A stretch of DNA of 64,000 nt from Devosia sp. (GCF_028290625.1 NZ_JAQGJM010000031.1:1-64000); one strand, 5' to 3'; positions 34,335 to 44,000 are shown, counted from the first letter of the stretch. Numbers and translations: made by a program. Notes: a model not told the origin generated them from the letters alone.

Positions 34335-35209
34335 CAGGGCGCTCGATTCTTGGCGACGGAATAGACGTAGAACAGCCCGAACACGATGCAGAAGCCGAAC
34401 GCAATCACCGCCTGGGTGATGGCCGTCGTCGGATCGTTGAGATCGCGGAAGGTGCGTTGCATGAACGGCCCCATCATTTCCGGCGCCGCCGGACCCAGCA
34501 CATAGGGCAGCGTGAAGGCCGAAAAGATGCCGAGCACGGTGAACGACACCGCCACCAGCAGAGAATTGGAAATGCGCGGCAGGATGATGTGCCACAGCAC
34601 CGCGATCCGCCCGGCGCCGACATCGCGGGCAGCCTCGATCGACTGGTTGGAAACGTTGCCCAGCCCCGACAGCAGGATCAGCACGGTCAGGGGGATATTG
34701 TCCCACACCAGCCCCAGAACAGGGCCCCAAGGAGTCAAATAGGGTGAGCGAATGTGGGGCAAATGCACCGCATTAAGCAGCAGATCGACAGTCCCATTTG
34801 GCCCCAGTACGCGGATGAACGCATAGCTCAGAATGATCGAAGGCACGAACATCGGAAAGATCGCCAGGCCCTGCACATAGGCGGCGATGCGATTGGTCGC
34901 GAAGCGCAGGTAAAGCGCAATCGGCAGGCAAATCAGCAGCAGAATCAGCGCGGTAACTGCGGTGGTCCACAGCGTCACCATCAGGTTGTTGATGCTGTAT
35001 TGGTCGGAAAAGAAGAACTGGTAGGTCTCGAGCGAAAAGCGCCTTTCGCCTGCCGTATCAGGCAGCCAAACGGTACGGATGATCGCCGAAATGATCGGCC
35101 AGATGATCAGCCAACAGACCAGCAGGACCGGAGCGGCGACAAGCAGGAGGCCAGTCGGCCTCCTGCTTGATTTCGTTCCGACGATATCGTTCGCCGGCAA
35201 AGCGGTCAT
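34334..35209 (-). CDS. ABC importer permease, first subunit
   Basis: 291 residues with six membrane segments (first at about 20-42) and an EAA loop (IEAARDVGAGRIAVLWHIILP). PotB-like. It starts in an ATGA overlap with the binding-protein gene. Together with the second permease it forms the heterodimeric channel. Confidence 0.87.
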   Translation of the reverse strand: MTALPANDIVGTKSSRRPTGLLLVAAPVLLVCWLIIWPIISAIIRTVWLPDTAGERRFSLETYQFFFSDQYSINNLMVTLWTTAVTALILLLICLPIALYLRFATNRIAAYVQGLAIFPMFVPSIILSYAFIRVLGPNGTVDLLLNAVHLPHIRSPYLTPWGPVLGLVWDNIPLTVLILLSGLGNVSNQSIEAARDVGAGRIAVLWHIILPRISNSLLVAVSFTVLGIFSAFTLPYVLGPAAPEMMGPFMQRTFRDLNDPTTAITQAVIAFGFCIVFGLFYVYSVAKNRAP

Positions 35210-36360
35210 GCGGCGGTGCGGTCCACATTTGGTGCCACGGCGCGGTACCAGCCGTCATTGATGGCCTTTTCCCAATTGCCGCCCGGGAAGACGGGGATCG
35301 AGTTCGGCACGATGTCCTTGAACTTCTCGCGCAGGTCGGCGGCGATAAAGTCCCACGACACGCCAGGATAGCCGCCGAGTTCGGTCAGCACGGCGGACTG
35401 GATTTCCTCGGTCAGCAGGAAATCGGCCAGCTTGAGCGCTGCATCCTTGTTCACGCCGTTGGAAAACACGCCGATCTTAGTGAAACCGCCCGGCATGCCG
35501 AGGTCGGTCAACTGGACGAGACCCGTGGTTTCGGGCAGCACGCCCTGGCTGATCGCCGACAGGGCCTGATCGGACCAGGCGGGGATCATGGTGACGGCCG
35601 ACTGGCTGAGCAGTTGGACCGACTGGGTATTGCCCGACGTATAGGCGCCATTGTCGAACAGCGAGCCCGACAGGTCCTTGAGGATGTCCCAGGCGGGGTT
35701 CAGCGAGGCGTCGGCCAGTTCCTGGGTGTAGTTTTCGACGGTGAACTTGGACGGGTCCTTGCCGGTCGCTTCGTAAATGGCGCGACGGACGAAATTGCCG
35801 CCCGAGCCGCCCTTGTCGGGACGGTTGTAGATGAACTGGCCGGGATTGGCCTTGATCCAGGCGATCAGGTCAGGCCAGGTCTTGGGCACATTGGCCGGAT
35901 CGAGCTTAGTGGTGTCATAGGCCAGCAGAACCTGCGAACCGCGATATGGCAGGCTGGTGGGGATATCCAGCGCCAGCGGATTGATCTTGGAATAGTTGGA
36001 CAGGCCCGCGGCCGCGAAATCGACCCAGAGGCCGGCCTCGATGCCGCCATTGGGCAGGCGCGTGTCGAAGCCTTCGGCAACGTCGGACTGCGGATCGGCG
36101 CCGGTCGGCAGCGCAGCGAGTGCGCGCTCGGCAATGGCCTGCACGCCGGCGCTATCGCCGCCGTCGACCAGATTGAGGGCGATACCGGCATTGGCGGCTT
36201 CGAACTTCGGCTTGACCACATTGGTCCAGAAATCGATGACGTTCTGGTCGGACGTGAAGTACACGTCGATCTTGCCGGCCTCAGCGAAAGCCAGACGGGG
36301 CAGCAAGGCAAGGCCGGCGGCGGTGCCGGCAGCCGAAATCATGAATGAGCGACGTTTCAT
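35206..36360 (-). CDS. Extracellular solute-binding protein with Tat-like signal
   Basis: 384 residues. The N terminus KRRSFMISAAGTAAGLALLPRLAFA is a twin-arginine-like leader. The mature part has the two-domain fold of spermidine/iron/phosphonate-type binding proteins (IDVYFTSDQNVIDFWTNVVKP; IPTSLPYRGSQVLLAYDTTKL; MIPAWSDQALSAISQG; IGVFSNGVNKDAALKLADFLL) and is closest in feel to YnjB-like proteins. It is the first gene of the importer operon, which ends with GDPD, so glycerophosphodiesters are the leading ligand guess. The 280 nt upstream hold no gene, only its promoter region. Confidence 0.85.
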   Translation of the reverse strand: MKRRSFMISAAGTAAGLALLPRLAFAEAGKIDVYFTSDQNVIDFWTNVVKPKFEAANAGIALNLVDGGDSAGVQAIAERALAALPTGADPQSDVAEGFDTRLPNGGIEAGLWVDFAAAGLSNYSKINPLALDIPTSLPYRGSQVLLAYDTTKLDPANVPKTWPDLIAWIKANPGQFIYNRPDKGGSGGNFVRRAIYEATGKDPSKFTVENYTQELADASLNPAWDILKDLSGSLFDNGAYTSGNTQSVQLLSQSAVTMIPAWSDQALSAISQGVLPETTGLVQLTDLGMPGGFTKIGVFSNGVNKDAALKLADFLLTEEIQSAVLTELGGYPGVSWDFIAADLREKFKDIVPNSIPVFPGGNWEKAINDGWYRAVAPNVDRTAA

Positions 36361-36640
36361 AACTGTTCTCCAGGTCCTGCGGGATATCCGCGGTGTTAAA
36401 GTCCGAAGTCGGTCGATGACTGATCTGCTTCCGCAGACGACCGCTGAAGGCGCAGGAAGCCTGCGGGCATTATGAGATGTGTATGACAGGCCGATGACCG
36501 CATCTGCGGTCGATAAGACGTGCTGGGCTCCCCTTCGGCTCTTCGCGAGCTCTACGGCAAGCCTGCATATTTTCGGCCGGCATTCCAGCGTGTTTTCGTC
36601 GCGACTATTCAAATCATTTGGTTCAGCGCCCGGCGACCGG

Positions 36641-39600
36641 CTATGATTCGAATGCGTTCCGAAGGTCGGCGAGATTGTCGGCAGGGGCGGGCCGGCGCAC
36701 CTGGCCAGCGGCGCTGGCCGCTTCCGCCGCCTGCTGCTCACTCCAGCCGGCGCCCTCCTCCATCAATTTGTCCAGGCGATCGGGCGAAAGGCGCCTGGAG
36801 AGCTCCGCGGTCAAGCGCCGGTTGGTAATCTGCTCGGTCAGCTCACGGCTCGCGGTGCCCTTGGCATAAAACGCACTCACGAAACCGTGCAACCGAGCGG
36901 CCAGCTCGGGATCGCCACTTAATGCCACCACCAGCGCCATATCTTCTCCGGCACGAACGATTGCGGCGGGCCAACCCAGCGCCCTCGCCTCCCGCAGGCT
37001 CTCGTAAGCTGCCTCGCGGGCCTGCTCGACGCTGCCGGCGGCCAGCAGGTAAGCGGCCAGGTTGCCCAAGGCGAGGGTTGCCTGGCGGCGGTTGTGATCG
37101 CGACCGTCCAACAAGCGCCGGATGTCGTCGATGGCGTTTTCGACATCACCGGCGCCGAAATCCAGTTCGGCCAGCGCAATCTGCGCGCTCGCGGCGCCGT
37201 GGGAGTCGCCCACGCTGCGGCAAACCGCCATGGACCTGCCGATCAACGTGCGCGCAGTGGCGAAGTCGCCCCCCAGATAGGCAGCCACGCCCCTGGACCG
37301 CAGGCAATTGGCAAGCGGCTTGGTTGGCCCAAGAGGTTCGAGTACCGTCAGGGCATCCCTGAGGTAGGGGATCGATTTTCCAATCGTCTCCACGGTGAGC
37401 AGCGCCGCGCCGGCCCGCGCAAGTGCCTCCCCCAAGTCGAGAGGGCGGCCGGCGGAGCGGAAAAGCTGGACTGCCTGATCGGCAAACGAAAACCCCGAAT
37501 GGTCGCCATGGGCGCTGTTGGAGGTCCTGGCAAGACAGAGGCGCGCTGCCACCACCGGGGGCGTATTTTCGTCCTGATGGAGCATCGCCGTTTCGCTCCA
37601 GCGCCCGCGCTCCCGGAACAGCGAGAGCTCATCCCAAAGCCGGATGCTATGGCTGGCCAGTTCCACGCCGAGAACCGCGTTTCCATCTGACCCGAAGGCC
37701 CATTCGAGCGAGGCGCGTAGATTGTCCAGTTCGGGCTCGTATCGCACCAGCCAGGTAACCGTCGGCATTGTCGGCCAGCTCTCGCCGGCCTCGATCAAGC
37801 GGCGAATGAGGTGTTCGGCAAGCTGGCGCTGCCGACCCGGCTCGCCCAGTTCGCGCTGCTTGTCCATCGCGTATCGGCGTGTTGTCTCCAGGAGCCTGTA
37901 GCGCGGCTCGGCTTCCGACAGATCCGCAGTCAGCAGGGACTTCTCAACCAGCGATGACAGTAGGTCAAAAACCGCATGCTCGGGCGTCGGATCGCCACCC
38001 GCCACCTGTGTCGCCGATGCCAAAGTGCAGCCGCCAGCGAACACGGAAAGCCGGCGCAACAGCACCTGCTCTTGCGGGCTGAGCAGGTTGTAGCTCCAGT
38101 CGAGCATGGTGCGGAGGGTCTGATGATGGGGGAGAGCCGACCGGGCGCCGCCGCGCAGGGTGAGAAAAGACTCGCTGAGATTGGCGGCCAGCCACTCGGG
38201 CCGCATCATCCGGAGGCGGCCCACTGCCAGCTCGATAGCCAGCGGGATGCCATCGACCTGTTTGCAAATGCTGGCGACGGCTGGCGCCGTCACCTCATCG
38301 AGAGCGAAATCCTCGATCACGGCCGCGGCGCGGTTCACGAACAGCTCAACGGCGCTGTAGGCGATTGCCGCGCTGGGTGTCATTACCTCGGTGTCGGTGG
38401 GGAATGTCAGGCTGGGGACGCGATAAAGGCTCTCGCCGGCCACCGAAAGGCTCTCGCGGCTAGTCACCAGGATCGAGACGGACGGACACGTCCGCAACAG
38501 CGCCTCCGCAAGTCGCGCCGAGGCGGTCACCAGATGCTCGCAATTATCGAAAATGACCAGCGCCTGCTTTTGATGCAGGTAGGCGATAGCGCTTTCGAGA
38601 GCCGGCCGATCGCCGGCAACGGGCACGCCCAAGGCACTGCACAGGGCTTCCCCAATCAGCAGGGGATCGGCGATCGAGGCAAGCTCGACCAGCCATACAC
38701 CGTCCACATAAGCGCCAATGAGGCGAAAACCCACCTCCATGGCTATGCGCGTCTTGCCTGCCCCACCAGGACCGGTCAGCGTAACCAGGCGATATCGGCG
38801 CAAGCGGGCAAGCACTTCGCTGGTTTCGCTATCCCGCCCGACGAGGGACGTCATCTGCCGCGGGAGATTGTGCGTCCGATCCGTCCGGCCAAGGAATTGA
38901 TCCTGCAGCATGGTCGGGAAATTGCGCGGCTCGTTTTGCGCTGGCGCCGAGGCCATCCGCATCAGCGCCTTGGTCTCGGGTGCCGGCTCCACCCCCAGAT
39001 CCCGTGCCAGAATGTCCCGGCAACGCTGGTATTGCCGAAGCGCCATGGCGCGATTGTCCGCCGCCAGATAGGCCCGCATCAGTGCACGGTGCCCCTCCTC
39101 GGCGAGCGGATCGATGGCAATCAACCGCGATGCAACAGGCTCGGCATCCCCATGCCGTCCGGCCCGCGCGTAGGCGCCAAGCAGCCACTCAAAGCGCTTC
39201 GTCGCAATCCCCCGAAGTTCGGCACGCCGTCCGTGGACCCACTCCTCGGCGACAGGGTCGCGCAGGCTCATTGCCTCCAGAAACTCCCCACCATATTCGG
39301 CGACCGCGCGCCCCAGGTCTTCAGCGGCACTATCGACCCCAAGACGCAGCAGGAAGGCGACATCCGACTGCACCGCATCGGCGGCAAATGCCACCTTCTC
39401 CCGATCGACCCGGAGGATTTCTCCCGTGTGGTCATCCAGCGTCCGCCGAATGACGGCCAGGGTCTGCCGAAGGCTTTGATGGGCCTGTTCCTCGCTGCGC
39501 TCGCTCCACAGCAAGGCCGCGATCTCCTCCCGACTGCCCCTTTGCCCGGGCCGCAGCGCCAGCCAAGCCAGCAGCAAACGGGCTCTTTTAAGCTCGAACA

Positions 39601-39673
39601 CGACCGGTCGGCCATCGCGCAGTCGCGCTTCGAACGGTCCCAGGAGCCTGAGATAGAGTTGCGGCGAAGCCAT
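36641..39673 (-). CDS. SARP/AfsR-like regulator: BTAD, STAND ATPase and TPR domains
   Basis: 1010 residues. An OmpR-type winged HTH at 5-80 (LLLAWLALRPGQRGSREEIAALLW) is followed by a bacterial transcriptional activator domain at about 95-250, an NB-ARC/STAND ATPase near 290-560 (GPGGAGKTRIAME; VIFDNCEHL; VTSRESL; CKQVDGIPLAIELA), and TPR-like repeats to the end. Such proteins act as ATP-dependent switches that multimerise on ligand binding and activate nearby promoters. It faces away from the binding-protein operon's promoter region, sitting directly upstream of it on the same strand. Trigger and targets are unknown. The start at 39673 has GGAGCC 12 nt upstream. Confidence 0.85.
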   Translation of the reverse strand: MASPQLYLRLLGPFEARLRDGRPVVFELKRARLLLAWLALRPGQRGSREEIAALLWSERSEEQAHQSLRQTLAVIRRTLDDHTGEILRVDREKVAFAADAVQSDVAFLLRLGVDSAAEDLGRAVAEYGGEFLEAMSLRDPVAEEWVHGRRAELRGIATKRFEWLLGAYARAGRHGDAEPVASRLIAIDPLAEEGHRALMRAYLAADNRAMALRQYQRCRDILARDLGVEPAPETKALMRMASAPAQNEPRNFPTMLQDQFLGRTDRTHNLPRQMTSLVGRDSETSEVLARLRRYRLVTLTGPGGAGKTRIAMEVGFRLIGAYVDGVWLVELASIADPLLIGEALCSALGVPVAGDRPALESAIAYLHQKQALVIFDNCEHLVTASARLAEALLRTCPSVSILVTSRESLSVAGESLYRVPSLTFPTDTEVMTPSAAIAYSAVELFVNRAAAVIEDFALDEVTAPAVASICKQVDGIPLAIELAVGRLRMMRPEWLAANLSESFLTLRGGARSALPHHQTLRTMLDWSYNLLSPQEQVLLRRLSVFAGGCTLASATQVAGGDPTPEHAVFDLLSSLVEKSLLTADLSEAEPRYRLLETTRRYAMDKQRELGEPGRQRQLAEHLIRRLIEAGESWPTMPTVTWLVRYEPELDNLRASLEWAFGSDGNAVLGVELASHSIRLWDELSLFRERGRWSETAMLHQDENTPPVVAARLCLARTSNSAHGDHSGFSFADQAVQLFRSAGRPLDLGEALARAGAALLTVETIGKSIPYLRDALTVLEPLGPTKPLANCLRSRGVAAYLGGDFATARTLIGRSMAVCRSVGDSHGAASAQIALAELDFGAGDVENAIDDIRRLLDGRDHNRRQATLALGNLAAYLLAAGSVEQAREAAYESLREARALGWPAAIVRAGEDMALVVALSGDPELAARLHGFVSAFYAKGTASRELTEQITNRRLTAELSRRLSPDRLDKLMEEGAGWSEQQAAEAASAAGQVRRPAPADNLADLRNAFES

Positions 39674-40053
39674 CGACTGCGTTCGGCTCCTTGTTGCTGA
39701 TTGTGAAGCTAGCAGAAAAAAAATCACGAGCAAATCACGACGCAAACCTGCGGGCATCACGCAGCCATGACGTGCGGACCGTATCGTCGATGAACCAATC
39801 GTGGCGTCGGACCTCCAGACGCCTACCTATCGTGGAAGCGGCGCCCCCCGCCGCAGGACAAGCGCCGCTTCCATGAGCATTTCTGATGGCCGTGGACGCT
39901 GCGCTCTTCTTGTCTCGGTGATAACTGCTCCAAGGCTATCCAGGGGCTCCGAAGACGGCAAAAGGGGCCCCCAGAACAAGTCGAACTCGTGCAACCAGCG
40001 GCCTGACTAGAATGGGCAACAAGCAGATAGATCGTTCGCATCCGAGGATTTGA
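39674..40053. other. 380-nt gap with a hairpin and a short direct repeat
   Basis: No gene seen. The direct repeat AAATCACGA occurs twice (from 39,724) just upstream of the BTAD regulator start and could be its binding site. TGGAAGCGGCGC (39,833-39,844) and GCGCCGCTTCCA (39,862-39,873) form a perfect 12-bp stem with a 17-nt loop, possibly a terminator or structured leader; no U-tract follows. Confidence 0.5.
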
Positions 40054-40314
40054 ATGGCCAATCTCTTCTATACTTTCTTTGTCGCGCGGTACGTCGGTGC
40101 TGATGGCGGAATCGCTTTCGATAAACCGATCAGAACCATTGCCGCCCATCCCATCGCGGCAGCCGAACGCGTTCTGCGGACCCGCCTCTACCTATTGGGC
40201 GACCCGCAGAACATCTTCGCGGAGGTTTCATACACAGACCCCGACGGCCAGGAAGAGCGCGTGCTCCTTTATTGTGCGTCGCTGAACGAGGCTCCAACGG
40301 CGCTCAGACGGTAG
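40054..40314 (+). CDS. Small conserved-looking hypothetical protein
   Basis: 86 residues (MANLFYTFFVARYVGADGG...), no signal peptide, mixed alpha/beta composition, ending in RR. GGATTTGA precedes the ATG. I do not recognise the family. It stands alone between the BTAD regulator (divergent) and tRNA-Phe (convergent). Confidence 0.55.
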   Translation: MANLFYTFFVARYVGADGGIAFDKPIRTIAAHPIAAAERVLRTRLYLLGDPQNIFAEVSYTDPDGQEERVLLYCASLNEAPTALRR

Positions 40315-40394
40315 TGAGCAAGCGCCTGTTTGGCGTTTGGTGATGATGCCCGCCGGTCAGGCAAACTACATACCACTGATTTTAAATGAAATTG

Positions 40395-40470
40395 TGGTGC
40401 CCGGGACCGGAATCGAACCAGTGACACGCGGATTTTCAATCCGCTGCTCTACCAACTGAGCTACCCGGGC
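40395..40470 (-). tRNA. tRNA-Phe (GAA), CCA encoded
   Basis: 76 nt on the minus strand. The acceptor stem GCCCGGG / CCCGGGC is followed by ACCA; D-loop AGCTCAGTTGGTAGAGC; anticodon arm GCGGA-TTGAAAA-TCCGC with anticodon GAA; T-loop GGTTCGATTCC. Position after yacG matches the conserved Hyphomicrobiales order. Confidence 0.97.
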
Positions 40471-40839
40471 AATGGGCTGAGAGAACCAGCCCTGCGAAAC
40501 GCTTGCGCCTTATAGGAGATCAGTTTTGCCGGTGCAAGGGCGAAAGCGGGTTGTGGAAAAGGACTTTAACGCGGGCCATCGGACGAAGGGCATCGGGGCT
40601 GTTTGGGGGGCGCTAGAGCCTGTCGCAATCTTTCAGATTCGCTCCATACGCTTTAGATTTCTGTTTTCGCGCATGTCTTTTACCTGGTACCGGCGCTCAC
40701 TTTCGGCAGACATGCACCATCCTCTCCTGGAAGCGCGCAAATATCATGGCACCGGTCACCTCAATCGGTGTCGATTATGCGGGAGCGTCAGGGCATGGGG
40801 ATAAGCCACCGAAGTCGCCTCACGCTGCGCAGAGGCTCG
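40471..40839. repeat. Gene-free gap carrying a rhizobial REP palindrome
   Basis: No gene seen in 369 nt. GCATGTCT (40,671-40,678) and AGACATGC (40,708-40,715) enclose ACCTGGTACCGGCGCTCACTT; this pattern (GCATGT-C ... ACCGG ... CACTTT-CGG ... ACATGC) is a common intergenic palindrome of Hyphomicrobiales genomes as I recall it. Preceded by the frequently associated ACGCTTTAGATTT stretch. Confidence 0.65.
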
Positions 40840-41049
40840 TCAGATATTATCATCTTCCGGATCGTGCGAGGGCACGGCGGACGTGTCGTCCTCATCAGGG
40901 TCCTTGCCGATATCGCCGGGGATGACGTAGGAGCCGGTCAGCCAGCGGTTGAGGTCCACGTCGGCGCAGCGAGCCGAGCAGAAGGGGCGGAATTTATCGA
41001 CGGCCGGCTTGCCGCAAATGGGACAGGGCTTGGCCATGGTGTTGGTCAT
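40840..41049 (-). CDS. yacG: DNA gyrase inhibitor YacG, zinc-binding
   Basis: 69 residues. The four-cysteine zinc motif is clear: PCPICGKP ... FCSARCADVDL, then NRWLTGSYVIPG, the YacG signature. It binds GyrB and blocks its interaction with DNA in E. coli. Its ATG overlaps the maf stop by one base, so it is coupled to maf. Acidic tail (DPEDDNI). Confidence 0.93.
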   Translation of the reverse strand: MTNTMAKPCPICGKPAVDKFRPFCSARCADVDLNRWLTGSYVIPGDIGKDPDEDDTSAVPSHDPEDDNI

Positions 41050-41687
41050 CAGACACCCGACAGCGATGACTGGTTGAGCCAGTTAAAATGCACCGGATAG
41101 CCTTCCCCGGCAAGCAGGGTGGCGGTTTCGGTCAGGGGCAGGCCGACGACCGCCGAGTAGGAGCCCGAGAGCTTGACCACGAAGGCGCCCGCAATGCCCT
41201 GGATGGCGTAGCCGCCGGCCTTGTCGCGCCATTCGGCGCTGGCCAGATAGGCTTCCATCTCCTTGGTGGAGAGGCGCTTGAAGCGGATGCGAGTTTCGAC
41301 CAGGCGCTGGCGCTTGGCGCCGGAGGGGGTCAGCAGCGTCATGGCGGTGAAAACGCGGTGAGAGCGGCCTGACAGGAGGCGGAGGCAGGCGGAGGCTTCC
41401 TCCATGGTCTCGGCCTTGGGCAGGATGCGGCGGCCGACGGCGACGACAGTGTCGGCGGCCAGCACCAGCGCATTGGCGCCATAGCCGGCGGAGCGAGCCT
41501 TGTGCTGGGCCGTCAGGGCCTTGAGATCGGCCAGGCGCTGGGCCAGCTTGCGTGGCAGTTCGGCCTTTTCGGGGGTCTCGTCAACATGGGCGGGCACCAA
41601 ATGTTCGGGCTCGATGCCGATCTGGTTGAGCAGCGCCAGGCGGCGCGGGGAGGCAGAGGCCAGAATCAGATCGGGACGGCTGGCCAT
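41049..41687 (-). CDS. maf: Maf-family nucleotide pyrophosphatase
   Basis: 212 residues: [18 protein letters not shown] (Maf signature with SxSPRR), [27 protein letters not shown], and [16 protein letters not shown]. Hydrolyses non-canonical NTPs, protecting against misincorporation. The ATG at 41687 is chosen over the TTG just before. The gap to the UPF0262 gene is only 52 nt; infA, which often sits here in relatives, is absent. Confidence 0.93.
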   Translation of the reverse strand: MASRPDLILASASPRRLALLNQIGIEPEHLVPAHVDETPEKAELPRKLAQRLADLKALTAQHKARSAGYGANALVLAADTVVAVGRRILPKAETMEEASACLRLLSGRSHRVFTAMTLLTPSGAKRQRLVETRIRFKRLSTKEMEAYLASAEWRDKAGGYAIQGIAGAFVVKLSGSYSAVVGLPLTETATLLAGEGYPVHFNWLNQSSLSGV

Positions 41688-41739
41688 CAATATTGCTCAC
41701 ATGCGGGGAAAGGAGGCGTGGGATACTGGCTAGACCAAA

Positions 41740-42699
41740 TCAGGGGTTTTGTGAACTGCCTGTGACCAGGGCCTCCAGCCGCTCGCGGACACGTTTGCGC
41801 AGGTTGTCGCGCAGGTCGCGATAGGCGGCCAGGACCACGTCGCGGGGGCCTTCGACTAGCGACGGATCGGGCACGTGCCAGTGTTCGAGAGCGCCGGTTT
41901 CGAGCCCCTTGCGCGCCACGGCGTCGGGGGCGTCGTCGGACAGGGTGATGACCAGGTCGAAATGGGAGGCGACGAGTTCGTCCATGGTGTGGGGGGTGTG
42001 GACAGACATGTCGATGCCGCTCTCTTCCATCACCTCGTGAACAAAACTATCGGCCTTGCCGCCATTGACGCCGACCGAGCGGGCGATGACGCGGCCGGGG
42101 AACAATTGGCGGGCCAGGGCCGCGGCAATGGGCGAGCGGACCGAATTCATCGAGCAAACGAACAGCACGGTGGGGAGCTGGCTTTTGCTTTCGTCGATGC
42201 GGCTGGCATAGGGTTGAACCGCGCAGATCAGGGTGAACAGGCGGCGGGCGGTGTTGAGGTCGATTTCGAGCTTGTTGAACAGCCGCGTGCGCAGCAATTC
42301 GGCGGCGTCGTTATGCAGGCCGCGGCGGGCCATATCGACGGTTTCTATCTGGAAAGGCTGGGCCGAGCGGATCGCCTCGTAATAGGCGTCGCGAATGCGG
42401 AAATAGTCGCGGATCAGGCGGCGGAACGGGGTCAGCGACAAATAGTGCGCGGCGATGGGCTGGAAATTGTCGGGATTGCGCACGTCGAGGACGATGTAAT
42501 TGCCGACGATGGAGACGTGGAGGGCAAAGGGTCCCACCGCGGTGACGCGGGCGGGGCGGAAGCTGTTGTCTTCGAGCAGGTCATAGATGGCGATGCGCCA
42601 TTCATGCACCACGTCGGGGTTGATCGAGGTGATGGTATTGGGATCGAGCGTTACGGTGACGAGGCGGTCGGTGCTGGCGGCCTCGTGCTCGTTTTGCAT
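41740..42699 (-). CDS. UPF0262 domain fused to low-molecular-weight tyrosine phosphatase
   Basis: 319 residues in one continuous frame. Residues about 1-165 are UPF0262 (LSLTPFRRLIRDYFRIRDAYYEAIRSA, DMARRGLHNDAAE, LNTARRLFTLICAV). From about 180 a low-molecular-weight phosphatase follows, with VLFVCSMNSVRSPIAAAL giving the CX5R loop and HVPDPS carrying the catalytic Asp. In most relatives these are two adjacent genes. Fusion places an unknown domain directly on a phosphatase, hinting that UPF0262 presents or regulates its substrate. The ATG at 42699 lies 8 nt after the hisD stop; a TTG start four codons upstream would overlap hisD. Confidence 0.88.
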   Translation of the reverse strand: MQNEHEAASTDRLVTVTLDPNTITSINPDVVHEWRIAIYDLLEDNSFRPARVTAVGPFALHVSIVGNYIVLDVRNPDNFQPIAAHYLSLTPFRRLIRDYFRIRDAYYEAIRSAQPFQIETVDMARRGLHNDAAELLRTRLFNKLEIDLNTARRLFTLICAVQPYASRIDESKSQLPTVLFVCSMNSVRSPIAAALARQLFPGRVIARSVGVNGGKADSFVHEVMEESGIDMSVHTPHTMDELVASHFDLVITLSDDAPDAVARKGLETGALEHWHVPDPSLVEGPRDVVLAAYRDLRDNLRKRVRERLEALVTGSSQNP

Positions 42700-42707
42700 C
42701 GAAATGC

Positions 42708-44000
42708 TCAATGGTTGAGCCGGATGGAAATGGAGCGGCCATGGCCATCGAGCGCTTCGACCTCGGAGAGGATCACCGCGGCCTCGGCAAGCGCCGACAA
42801 CGAGGTCGGATCGCAGCCGAGGATGGAGGTGCGCTTCATGAAATCGAGCACGCCGAGGCCCGAGGCAAAGCGGGCAGAGCCAGCAGTCGGCAGGACGTGA
42901 TTGGAGCCGCCCACATAGTCGCCAATGGCCTCGGGCGTGTGGTGGCCGAGGAAAATGGCGCCAGCATTGCGGATACGCGGCACCAGCGCCTGGGGATTGT
43001 CGATCGCCAGTTCGACATGTTCGGAGGCGAGGCGGTTGGCGAGGGTCACAGCCTCATCGAGCGAGGGGACGGTGATGACGGCGCCATACTTGTCCCAGCC
43101 TTCGCGAGCGAGGGCCTCCTTGGGCAGGATGGCCAGTTGCCGAGCGACTTCGGCGATCACCGCCGAGGCGAGGCCCTTTTCGGTAGTGATGAGAATGGAG
43201 CGGGCCCCTGCCCCGTGTTCGGTCTGGGCGATGAGATCGGCCGCGACCCAGGCCGGATTGGCCGAGCCATCGGCGATGACGAGGACTTCGGAGGGGCCAG
43301 CGATCATATCGATGCCGACCTGGCCGAAAACCTGGCGCTTGGCGGCGGCGACGAAGGCGTTGCCGGGGCCGACGATCTTGTCGACAGCTTTGATGGTGGC
43401 GGTGCCATAGGCAAGGGCGGCGACGGCCTGGGCGCCGCCGGTGCGGTAAATTTCGGTGACGCCGGCAATCTTGGCGGCGGCCAGAATGGAGGAGCTAAGC
43501 TGGCCATTGGGCGTGGGCACGACCATGGCGATGCGCTCGACGCCCGCGACCTTGGCGGGCACGGCGTTCATCAGCACCGAGGACGGATAGGAAGCGAGAC
43601 CGCCGGGCACGTAGATGCCGACGGCTTCCACTGCGGTCCAGCGATTGCCCAGGGTGACGCCGAGATGATCCTGGTAGATGTGATCTTCGGGCTTTTGCTT
43701 CTCGTGGTGGGCGCGGATGCGGTCATGGGCGAATTGCAGGGCGCCGACGACCTCTGAGGTAACGCGGGCAGCGCCGCGCTCGATCTCCTCTTCGGTAAAC
43801 CGGAGGGTCTGGGCGGTGACGCCGGCCTTGTCGAAGGTATTGGTGTATTCGACCACCGCATCGTCGCCGCGCTTGCGGACCTCGGCGATGATAGTCGCCA
43901 CGATATCGCCAACCTCTTGGGAGGATTCGCGTTTGCTGCCGAGCAGGTCGACGAACTCCGCTTCGAAATTGGCGGCCTGGCTATCGAGGCGAATGGGCAT
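42708..44000 (-). CDS. hisD: Histidinol dehydrogenase
   Basis: 430 residues, normal HisD length. Conserved segments: GIYVPGGLASYPSSVLMNA, AQAVAALAYGT, KIVGPGNAFVAAAKR, DMIAGPSEVLVIAD, TEHGAGARSIL (zinc and catalytic region), SEHVELAID, and GSNHVLPTAGSARFASGL. It oxidises L-histidinol to L-histidine in two NAD-dependent steps. It sits in the rhizobial DUF2948-hisD-UPF0262 block rather than in a his operon. Confidence 0.96.
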   Translation of the reverse strand: MPIRLDSQAANFEAEFVDLLGSKRESSQEVGDIVATIIAEVRKRGDDAVVEYTNTFDKAGVTAQTLRFTEEEIERGAARVTSEVVGALQFAHDRIRAHHEKQKPEDHIYQDHLGVTLGNRWTAVEAVGIYVPGGLASYPSSVLMNAVPAKVAGVERIAMVVPTPNGQLSSSILAAAKIAGVTEIYRTGGAQAVAALAYGTATIKAVDKIVGPGNAFVAAAKRQVFGQVGIDMIAGPSEVLVIADGSANPAWVAADLIAQTEHGAGARSILITTEKGLASAVIAEVARQLAILPKEALAREGWDKYGAVITVPSLDEAVTLANRLASEHVELAIDNPQALVPRIRNAGAIFLGHHTPEAIGDYVGGSNHVLPTAGSARFASGLGVLDFMKRTSILGCDPTSLSALAEAAVILSEVEALDGHGRSISIRLNH

